Source: Lichenostomus cassidix
Taxonomy: Eukaryota; Chordata; Aves; Passeriformes; Meliphagidae
Length of the DNA: 64,000 nt
Assembly: GCA_008360975.2 (NCBI GenBank)
Contig: VLJF02000033.1
Coordinates: 3,286,001 to 3,350,000, forward strand
Direction: 5' to 3'
Below, piece after piece: positions 33,101 to 41,159 of this stretch; the first letter of the stretch is position 1, and every line of letters begins with the position of its first letter. The position numbers were made by a program, and so were the translations under genes. The notes beneath the pieces are model-generated. The model saw only the letters and a list, made by a program, of their open reading frames with translations, had not been told where the DNA came from and searched no databases.

Positions 33101-36100
33101 AGGAGTGTCCCACGTGCCGTAAGAAGCTGTTTCCAAGCACTCTCTCCACCCCAACCCCAATTTCGTCTCTCTGATCCCATTAATTCCCATTTTTCCCATT
33201 AAATCCCATTAAATCCCAATAATTCCATGTTTTTTCAGGAACAAGGAGTGTCCCACATGCCGTAAGAAGCTGGTTTCCCAGTGCTCTCTCCGCCCCGACC
33301 CCAATTTCGACTCTCTGATCCCAAATTCCCATTTTTTGGGGTTAAATCCCAATAATTCTGGTTATTTCCAGGAACAAGGAGTGTCCCACATGCCGTAAGA
33401 AGCTGCTCTCCAAGCGCTCTCTCCGCCCCGACCCCAATTTCGACTCTCTGATCCCAAATCCCCATTTCCTGATCCCAAATTCCCATTTTTTGGGGTTAAA
33501 TCCCATATTTTGGGTTATTTTCAGGAACAAGGAGTGTCCCACATGCCGTAAGAAGCTGGTCTCCAAGCGCTCTCTCCGCCCCGACCCCAACTTCGACGCG
33601 CTCATCTCCAAGATCTATCCCTCCCGCGACGAGTACGAAGCTCACCAGGACAGAGTCCTCGCCAAGCTCAGTCGCCTCCACAACCAGCAGGCGCTCAGCT
33701 CCAGCATCGAGGAGGGGCTGAAAATGCAGGCCATGCACAGGTTTGGGGAGAATTCGGGAAATTTTGGGAATTTTGGGGGTTTTGGGGTGGGAATGGTGAA
33801 AAAAACGGGGTGAAAATCGCTTTAAATTCAACAAAAAAAGCATTGAAAAACTGAAAAAAATATAAAATTTCTTCAAGAGTTTTTCTGGTTGTTCCCAAAT
33901 CACTGAAGATCTCACAAATCCCACTATTTCCCCCAAATCCCACAAATTTCCCACAAATTCCCCCAAAATCCTCAAAAATCCCACCAAAAACTGCCTCAAA
34001 TCCCACAAATTCTCCCCAAAATCTCATCCAAAATTGCCCCAAATCCCACAGTTTCTCCCCAAATCTTCTCAAATCCCACAAATTCTCCATTCAGGCTGCA
34101 GGCCATGTGTGGTTTGGGGAGAATTTGGGGATTTTTGGGGTTTTTTGGGGTTTTGAGGGGTTTTGGGGTGGAAATTGTGCAAAAAACAGGGTGAAAATTG
34201 CTTTAAATTCAACAAAAATCGCATTGAAAAACTGAAAAAAATATAAAATTTCTTCAAGAGTTTTTCTGGTTGTTCCCAAATCACTGAAGATCTCACAAAT
34301 CCCACTATTTCCCCCAAATCCCACAAATTTCCCACAAATTCCCCCAAAATCCTCAAAAATCCCACCAAAAACTGCCTCAAATCCCACAAATTCTCCCAAA
34401 ATCTCATCCAAAACTGCCCCAAATCCCACAGTTTCTCCCCAAATCCCCTCAAATCCCACAAATTCTCCATTCACAATGCAGGCCATGCACAGGTTTGGGG
34501 GGAATTTGGGGATTTTTGGGGTTTTTTGGGAATTTTGGGGTGGAAATTGTGCAAAAAACGGGGTGAAATTCACATTAAATTCAACAAAAATCGCATTGAA
34601 AAACTGAAAAAAATATAAAATTTCTTCAAGAGTTTTTCTGGTTGTTCCCAAATCACTGAAAATCCCACAAATCTCACAAAATCCCCACAAAATCCCCCAA
34701 ATTCTCCCCAAATCCCATCAAAAACTGCACCAAATCCCAGAAATTCTCCCCAAAATCTCATCCAAAAACTGCCCCAAATCCCACAATTTCTCCCCAAATC
34801 TTCTCAAATCCCACAAATTCTCCATTCAGGCTGCAGGCCATGCACAGGTTTGGGGGGAATTTGGGGATTTTTGGGGTTTTTGGGAATTTTGGGGTGGAAA
34901 TCATGCAAAACCAACGTTTTTCCCTTACAACCCCCGTTTTTTCCACTTAAAAATCTCTTTTTTTCCCCATTATTTTTTCCAAAATGCTCTTTTTCCCCCA
35001 CAAACTCCATTTTTTCACTTAAAAACTCCATTTTTTCACTTAAAAATCCCATTTTTTCCCCATTTTTTCACTTAAAAACCTCATTTTCCCCCCTAAAATC
35101 TCCATTTTTTCACTTAAAAACTCCATTTTTCCACCTAAAAATCCCATTTTTTCACTTACAAACTCCATTTTTTCACTTAAAATCCTCATTTTTTCCCCCT
35201 AAAAACTCCATTTTTTCACTTAAGAATTCCTTTTCCCCCCATTTTTTCACTTAAAAATTCAATTTTTTCCCTTAAAAACTCCATTTTTTCACTTAAAAAT
35301 CCCATTTTTTCCCCCTTTTTTTCCCTACCACTCCCATTTTTTCACTCCAAATCCCTTTTTTTCCCGTTCTGATCCCAATTTTTCCCATTCTGATCCCAAA
35401 TTTCCCTATTTTTCCCCCAGAGCTCAGCGCGTCCGCAAGCTGGCGGCCGAGTCCGACCCAGCAGGTTCCCCCTAAAACTCTCATTTTTCACCTAAAAATC
35501 CCATTTTTTCCCTGAAACTCCCCTTTTTTCCCTTTAAAACCCCAACTTTCCCCTAAAAACTCCATTTTTTCACTTAAAAATCTGATTTTTTCCCCATTTT
35601 TTCCCCTAAAAACTCCATTTTTCCCCTTAAAAATCTGGTTTTTTCCCCGTTTTTCACTTAAAAATTCAATTTTTTCACCCTAAAAAGTCCCATTTTTATT
35701 CCATTTCCCCATTTTCTCCCCATTTCCAGAGCTCAGCGCGTCCGCAAGCTGGCGGCCGAGTCACACCCTCTGCTCTCAGCAGCGCCAAGGAAGCTCTGGG
35801 GATTCCCTTAAAAATCCCTTTTTTCCCTTTAAAAATCCCATTTTTTCCCTTAAAAACTCCATTTTTTTCACTTAAAAACTCCATTTTTTCCCCTATAAAC
35901 TCCATTTTTTCACTTAAAATCCTCTTTTTTTCTCCTAAAAACTGCGTTTTTTCCCTTAAAAACTCAGTTTTTTTCCCCTTAAAAATCTCAATATTTTTTC
36001 CCGTTTTTCTCCCATTTTTTCACTTAAAAATTCAATTTTTTTCCCTTAAAAACTCCATTTTTTCACTTAAAAATCCCATTTTTTCCCCGTTTTTCCCCTG

Positions 36101-39100
36101 AAAGCTCCATTTTTTCACTCCAAATCCCAATATTTTCCCCATTTTTATTCAATTTCCCCGTTTTCTCCCCATTTCCAGAGCTCAGCGTGTCCGCAAGCTG
36201 GCGGCCGAGTCCGACCCGTCAGCTCTCAGCAGCACCGAGGAAGCTCTGGAGATTTCCTTAAAAATCCCTTTTTCCCCCAGGTTTTCCCTAAAAACTCCAT
36301 TTTTTCCCTTAAAAACTCAATTTTTTTCTCTTAAAACTCCATTTTTCCCTTAAAAACCTCATTTTTTCGCTTATAAACCCCATTTTTTCCCCATTTTTTC
36401 ACATAAAAATCCCATTTTTTCACTTGAAAATCCCATTTTTTCCCCATTTTTTCACTTAAAAACCTCATTTTCCCCCCTAAAATCTCAATTTTTTCACTTA
36501 AAAACTCCATTTTTTTCCCCTATAAACTCCATTTTTTCACTTAAAATCCTCTTTTTTCTCCTAAAACTGCGTTTCCCTTAAAACTCTTTTTTCCCTTAAA
36601 AATCTCAATATTTTTTCCCATTTTTCTCCCATTTTTCACTTAAAATCCCATTTTTTCACTTAAAATTTCAATTTTTTCCCTTAAAAACTCCATTTTTTCA
36701 CTTAAAAATCCCATTTTTTCCCCGTTTTTTCCCCTAAAAGCTCCATTTTTTCACTCCAAAATCCCATTTTTTTCACTAAAAACCCCATTTTTTCCCATTT
36801 TCTCCCCATTTCCAGAGCTCAGCGCGTCCGCAAGCTGGCAGCCGAGTCTGACCCGTCAGCTCTGAGCGGCGCCGAGGAAGCTCTGGGGATTCCCTTAAAA
36901 ATCCCTTTTTTCCCTTTAAAAATCCCATTTTTTCCCTTAAAAACTCCATTTTTTTCACTTAAAAACTCCATTTTTCCCCTATAAAAATCCCATTTTTTCC
37001 CTTAAAAACTCCATTTTTTCCCCTTAAAAATCTCAATATTTTTTCCCATTTTTCTCCCATTTTTTCACTTAAAAATCCCTTTTTTTCACTTAAAAATTCA
37101 ATTTTTTCCCTTAAAAACTCCTTTTTTTCACTTAAAAACTCCATTTTTTCACTTAAAAATCCCATTTTTACCCCTGAAAGCTCCATTTTTTCACTCCAAA
37201 TCCCAATATTTTCCCCATTTTTATTCCATTTTCCCATTTTTTCCCATTCCCAGAGCCCAGCGCGTCCGCAAGCTGGCGGCCGAGTCGGACCCGTCGGCCC
37301 TGAGCGGCGCCGAGGAAGCTCTGGAGGCTCTGGGCAGCGTTGGCAGCGCCGCCGACCCCGCGGCGGGACCGAGCCGCAAACGCTCCCGCGCCTCCGACGA
37401 CTCCGGCGCCGAGCCCGAGCCCGAGGGGGCGGGGCCTGACGGGGCGGGGCCGGGGGGGAGGGGCAGCCCCGAGACAGAGCAGGAAGTGGCCAGCAGCGAG
37501 ATCGAGCTCGTCTTCCGGCCACACCCCCTGCTGGTGGAGAAGGGAGAGTACTGCCAGACACGGTGAGGACACTTCCGGGTCACTTCCTGTTCGTTTCCTG
37601 TTCATTTCCGGGTTCATTTCCGGGTTTGTGTTCCACTTCCTGTTCCGTTTCCGAGTTTGTTTCCAGTTCCTGTTCTCCTTCCGGCCACACCCCCTGCTGG
37701 TGGAGAAAGGGCAGTACTGCCAGACACGGTGAGGAGACTTCCTGTGCCATTTCCTGCTCACTTCCGGGTTCATTTCCGGGTCATTTCCTGTTTGTGTTCC
37801 AATTCCGGTTCCATTTCCTGTTCCACTTCTGGGTTCCTTTGTTTTTCCATCTCTGGATTCCTTTCTGGTTCCATTTTCAAAGAGAACAGTTTTCCATGTT
37901 TTCTTCCCAGATTTTTTCCCAGATTTTTCCCCACTTGTCTACCATCCCCAAATTTCCCATTTCCCCCTGAATTCACCCCATTTTTGGGTTACTTTTCCCC
38001 CCAGGTTTGTCAAAACCACCTCCAACCCCACGGTGGATCACCTCTCCAAGTACCTGTCCATCCCATTTTCTCAGCCATTTTTCCATTATTTTTTCTGCGA
38101 TTTTTTCCCAGATTTTTTCCAGACTTTTCTCCTATCCTGAATTTCCCATTTCCCCTGAATTCACCCCATTTTTCCCTGTTTTTTTTCCATAGATTTGTTA
38201 AGACAACGTCGAACGCGACGGTGGATCACCTGTCCAAGTACCTGTCCTTCCCATTTTGGGCTCTTTTTCCCATTTTTGGTTATTTTATCTCTATTTTATC
38301 TCTATTTTATCTCTCAGGTTCGTCAAGACGACGTCGAACGCGACGGTGGATCACCTGTCCAAGTACCTGTTTATCCCATTTTTGGTTATTTTATCTCTAT
38401 TTTATCTAGATTTTATCCATATTTTATCTAGATTTGTCAAAACCACCTCCAACCCCACAGTGGATCACCTCTCCAAGTCCCTGTCCATCCCATTTTCTCA
38501 GCCATTTTTCCATTAATTTTTCTGCGATTTTTTCCCAGATTTTTTACAGACTTTTCTGCTATCCTGAATTTCCCATTTCCCCCTGGATTCACCCCATTTT
38601 TCCCTGGTTTTATCCCATAGATTTGTCAAGACGACGTCGAACGCGATGGTGGATCACCTGTCCAAGTACCTGTTTGTCCCATTTTTGGGCTCTTTTTCCC
38701 ATTTTTCACCCATTTTTTGGTTATTTTATCTCTCAGGTTCGTCAAGACGACGTCGAACGCGACGGTGGATCACCTCTCCAAGTACCTGTTTGTCCCATTT
38801 TGGTTATTTTATTTCTATTTTATCTCTATTTTATCTCACAGATTTGTCAAGACGACGTCGAACGCGACGGTGGATCACCTCTCCAAGTACCTGTCCTTCC
38901 CATTTTGGGCTGATTTCCCCATTTTTCCCTGTTTTTATCTCACAGGTTCGTGAAGACGACGTCGAACGCGACGGTGGATCACCTGTCCAAGTACCTGGCC
39001 CTGCGGATCGCGCTGGAGGAAGCTCCTCCCCCCGGCCCTGACTCCTCCCCCGCCCTGCGCGACGTCAGCGAGAAGCAATACACCATCTACACCACCACTG

Positions 39101-41159
39101 CCGCCGGCGCCTTCACGGTACCCACCCGGAAATGGACCCGGAAGTGACCCGGAAGTGGGGGTGGAGGGGTGGGAGGGTGATGGGGAGGAGCTGGAGAGTC
39201 ACTTCCGGTGGTTCTTTCACGGGAATTCCCCGGAAATGAGCCGGGAGCGACCCGGAAGTGAACCGGAAATGAACCCGGAAGTCACCCGGAAGTGGGGGTG
39301 GAGGGGCGGGAGGGAGGTGGGGAGGAGCTGTGGCGTCACTTCCGGTAGTTCTTTCACGGAAATTGCCCAGAAGTCACCCGGAAGGGACCCGGAAGTGGGC
39401 CTGGAGGGGTGGGAGGGAGCTGGGGAGGGGGTGTGACATCACTTCCGGCGGTCCTTTAATGGGATTTTCCTGGAAATGAGCCGGGAGCGACCCGGAAGTC
39501 ACCCGGAAGTGGGGCTGGAGGGGTGGGAGGGAGGTGGGGAGGAGCTGGAGCGTCACTTCCGGTGGCTCTTTCACGGGAGCCACCCGGAAATGAGCCGGAA
39601 GCGACCCGGAAGTCACCCGGAAGTTAGAGTGGAGGGGTGGGAGGGAGATGGGGAGCAGCTGTGACATCACTTCCGGTGGTTATTTCACGGGGATTTCCCC
39701 CGAAATGAGCCGGAAGTGACCCGGAAGTGTCACAGGGTAACCCGGAAGTGAGGGTGGAGGGGTGGGAGGGAAGTGGGGCGGAGCTGTGACGTCACTTCCG
39801 GTGGTTCTTTCATGGGAATTTCCAGGAAATGAACCCGGAAATGAACCCGGAAATGAACCCGGAAGTGCAGTGGGATTTTGGGAGGTTCCGGTGGTGGAGT
39901 TGAGAGAAATTCGGGGGAAATTTTGGGAGGTGGAATTTTGGGATTTTTGAGGGGAATTTTGGGATTTTTGGGAGGAGAATTTCAGGATTTTTGGGGAAGG
40001 AATTTGGGATTTTTTGGGGAGATTTTAGGGGTTTTTTTGGGGATTTTTTGGGGGAATTTTGGGATTTCTCAAGGGAAATTTTGGGATTTTTTTCAGGGGA
40101 ATTTTGGGATTTTTGAAGAGGATTTTGGGATTTTTTTGGGGATGATTTTGGGATTTTGGGGGGAAATTTGGGATTTCTTGGGGGGAATTTCAGGATTTCT
40201 TCAGGGGAATTTTGGGATTTTTTGAGGGGAATTTGGAATTTCTTGAGAGGAATTTTGGGATTTCTTTGGGGAGGATTTTGGGGTTTTTTGGGGAGATTTT
40301 AGGGCTTTTCCTTGGGATTTTTTGGGGGATTTTGGGGAAGATTTTTGGGGAAGATTTTGAGATTCATTTGAGAGGACTTCGGGATTATTTTTGGTGGGGA
40401 TTTTGGGTTTTTTGGGGAATCTTTAGGGATTTTTTTTTGGGGTGAATTTTTGGAGGATTTTGGAATTTTTGGGGGATTTTTGGGATTTTTTGGGGAGGAT
40501 TTTGGGATTTTTTGGGGAGAATTTCGGGATTTTTCAGAGGAGAATTTCGGGATTTCTTGGAGGGGAATTTTGGGATTTCTTCGGGGGATAATTTTGGACT
40601 TCTGGGGAGGATTTTTTGGGGTGATTTTGGGATTTCTCGAGGGGAATTTTGGGATTTCTCCAGGGAGGATTTTGGGATTTTTTGGGAGATTCCTTGGGGG
40701 AGTTAGGAAGGATTTTGGGATTTTTTTTTGGGGAAGATTTGGAGATTTTTTGGGGTGAATTTTTGGAGGATTTTGGTATTTTTGGGGGAGATTTTTAGAG
40801 TCTTTTGGGGAGGATTTTGGGGTTTCTTTGAGGGGATTTTGGGATATTTTTTGGGGAGATTTTAGGCCTTTTGGTTGGAATGTTTTGGGGGAATTTTGGG
40901 ATTTCTTCAGGGAGGATTTTGGGATTTTTTTGGGGTGAATTTTTGGGGAAATTTCTGGGAGCTTCCGGGAGGAATTTTCGGGATATTCCAGTGGTAAATC
41001 CACTGTTTTTTGGGGAATTTGACCCAAATTTGACCCAAATTTCCCATTTCCCTGCAGCCCCTGAACGGCTCTCTGACGCTGGAGTTGGTGAATGAGAAGT
41101 TCTGGAAACTCAGCAAACCTCTGGAGCTTTACTATGCACCCACCAAGGAGCAGAAATAG
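27085..41159 (+). CDS. RING1: RING1, E3 ubiquitin-protein ligase of Polycomb repressive complex 1 (six coding exons, 345 aa)
   Basis: Nuclear E3 ligase that monoubiquitinates histone H2A within PRC1. Coding exons: 27085-27162, 28988-29148, 33525-33740, 37254-37562, 38946-39117 and 41058-41159. They total 1038 nt and all phases match. The N-terminus carries the [15 protein letters not shown] motif, then a complete C3HC4 RING (CPIC...CLHRFCSDC...CPTC), the [17 protein letters not shown] helix, a Glu/Gly/Pro-rich linker with a basic RKRSR motif, and the C-terminal RAWUL domain ([14 protein letters not shown]...[14 protein letters not shown]...EKQYTIY...[14 protein letters not shown]). The paralogue RNF2 is rejected because [15 protein letters not shown] is RING1-like. 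The gene is somewhat shorter than mammalian RING1, mainly in the linker. Almost every intron is expanded by exon-edge repeats. Confidence 0.94.
27163..27660. repeat. 20-bp intronic minisatellite (GGAATTGGGAAAAACTGCC)
   Basis: About 25 units of GGAATTGGGAAAAACTGCCT or GGAATTGGGGAGAGACAGCC. The central run (27360-27500) is nearly perfect. It precedes the exon-edge array. Confidence 0.9.
27661..28987 (+). repeat. Eleven partial copies of RING1 RING-exon 5' end with its acceptor
   Basis: Units of about 88-130 bp hold CCCCAG plus the first 60-66 bases of the exon (GAGGCCATCATGGACGGCAC through GAGCTGATGTGTCCC), then CATGGTGTCACTG-type linker. Copies start near 27746, 27856, 27963, 28074, 28162, 28276, 28387, 28515, 28625, 28746 and 28857; the true exon is at 28988. 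Copies stop right where the RING domain cysteines begin, and none carries the RING. Confidence 0.93.
28988..29148 (+). CDS. RING1: RING1 exon encoding most of the RING finger
   Basis: Encodes [20 protein letters not shown] followed by [20 protein letters not shown] and [14 protein letters not shown], giving the first six zinc ligands of the C3HC4 RING. It ends in phase 2 at GG before GTGAGT. Start and end each border a repeat array derived from its own edge. Confidence 0.95.
29149..31060 (+). repeat. About ten partial copies of the RING-exon 3' end with donor, within TGTCATTGTCACC repeat
   Basis: Fragments such as TCTGCTCCGACTGCATTGTC followed by ACCGCGCT...GAGCGGGTGAGTGACAC recur near 29244, 29724, 29893, 30030, 30231, 30395, 30593, 30747, 30889 and 31024, separated by TGTCATTGTCACCTGTGTG repeats. 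Most keep GTGAGTGAC; the copies near 29893 and 31024 have lost the donor. Confidence 0.9.
31061..31587. repeat. CACCTGTGTGTCACC repeat and TTCCCATTAA repeat
   Basis: CACCTGTGTGTCACCTGTAT repeats continue to about 31330, followed by TTCCCATTAATTCCCATT to 31450. A degenerate exon-edge fragment (TTCAGTGCTCTCTCCATCCT then GACCCCAATTTCGAC) lies at 31470-31508. Confidence 0.78.
31588..33524 (+). repeat. Array of 14-15 partial copies of the next RING1 exon's 5' end with acceptor
   Basis: Units of about 112-150 bp contain TTTCCAG plus GAACAAGGAGTGTCCCACAT through CCCCAATTTCGACTCTCTGA (about 80 bases), then ATCCCAAATTCCCATTTTT. Copies start near 31588, 31701, 31907, 32040, 32172, 32305, 32419, 32550, 32685, 32828, 32960, 33096, 33238 and 33371; a very short one lies near 31814. 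The true exon at 33525 differs by reading GACGCGCTCATC where the copies have GACTCTCTGATC. Confidence 0.93.
33525..33740 (+). CDS. RING1: RING1 exon: last two RING cysteines and following helices
   Basis: Completes the Gly codon and encodes [20 protein letters not shown] followed by [20 protein letters not shown] and [20 protein letters not shown], conserved in RING1/RNF2 and used for pairing with PCGF proteins and nucleosome contact. It ends in phase 2 at CACAG before GTTTGG, a weak but positionally correct donor. Confidence 0.94.
33741..34860 (+). repeat. Three repeats of 350-380 bp containing the RING1 exon 3' end and donor
   Basis: Each unit starts with TGCAGGCCATGCACAGGTTT or a variant (near 34095, 34477 and 34832; the true junction is at 33740) and continues through a well-conserved stretch, GAAAAACTGAAAAAAATATA then AAATTTCTTCAAGAGTTTTT, and ACCCCAAATCCCACAAATTC-type repeat. 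The first copy reads CATGTGTGG and has lost the donor context. Confidence 0.88.
34861..37253 (+). repeat. CCATTTTTTCACTTAAAAA repeat with four partial copies of the next RING1 exon's 5' end
   Basis: Filler is CCATTTTTTCACTTAAAAAC. Partial copies (CCAGAGCTCAGCGCGTCCGC plus AAGCTGGCGGCCGAGT) start at about 35421, 35730, 36179 and 36816. Those at 36179 and 36816 extend 60-80 bases into the exon (to GAGGAAGCTCTGG); the others are shorter or mutated. The true exon is at 37254. Confidence 0.9.
37254..37562 (+). CDS. RING1: RING1 exon: linker and start of RAWUL domain
   Basis: Encodes [20 protein letters not shown], a GC-rich disordered linker with RKRSR (possible nuclear localisation signal) and acidic/Gly stretches, then [20 protein letters not shown] followed by TR. 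It joins in phase 2 to the previous exon and ends at CG before GTGAGG. Confidence 0.93.
37563..38945 (+). repeat. Intron with one copy of the previous exon end and seven copies of the next exon start
   Basis: 37676-37735 repeats TTCCGGCCACACCCCCTGCT through the GTGAGG donor. Acceptor-plus-exon fragments (CAGGTTTGTCAAAACCACC or CAGGTTCGTCAAGACGACG, through GTGGATCACCTGTCCAAG) start near 38006, 38191, 38319, 38431, 38621, 38737 and 38842; the true exon is at 38946. Two sequence classes alternate (AAAACCACCTCCAACCCCAC and AAGACGACGTCGAACGCGAC); the true exon belongs to the second. Confidence 0.92.
38946..39117 (+). CDS. RING1: RING1 exon: core of RAWUL domain
   Basis: Encodes [30 protein letters not shown] and [18 protein letters not shown], the ubiquitin-like fold that binds CBX and RYBP proteins. 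It ends at ACG before GTACCC, phase 0. Confidence 0.93.
39118..39870. repeat. RING1 intron minisatellite of about 110-125 bp rich in CCGGAAGT
   Basis: About six units with consensus parts GTCACTTCCGGTGGTTCTTT, CACGGGAATTTCC, GAAATGAGCCGGGAGCGACC, CGGAAGTCACCCGGAAGTGG and GGTGGAGGGGTGGGAGGGAG. By eye about 14 CCGGAAGT and 6 ACTTCCGG octamers, identical to the core ETS/GABP consensus. Confidence 0.87.
39871..41057. repeat. RING1 last intron, G/T-rich repeat (GGGATTTTTTGGGGA)
   Basis: GGGAATTTTGGGATTTCTTGAGG-type units with T-runs. No exon copies are seen. The final 60 bases turn C-rich (ACCCAAATTTGACCC) and end in the acceptor CCCTGCAG at 41057. Confidence 0.84.
41058..41159 (+). CDS. RING1: RING1 last coding exon
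   Basis: Encodes [20 protein letters not shown] followed by [13 protein letters not shown] and TAG at 41157-41159, the conserved C-terminal end of RING1/RNF2. Confidence 0.95.
   Translation, partial: PLNGSLTLELVNEKFWKLSKPLELYYAPTKEQK

Noticed and set aside
27743..38905. Exon-edge copies as complete, mutually exclusive alternative exons
   Set aside because: Each copy has only one splice site (acceptor or donor) and only part of the exon, so none can act as a cassette exon that keeps the frame.
27085..41159. Gene could be RNF2 (RING2) instead of RING1
   Set aside because: The [15 protein letters not shown] segment, the GC-rich linker and the adjacent COL11A2 gene fit RING1 better; the ends shared by both paralogues are not decisive.
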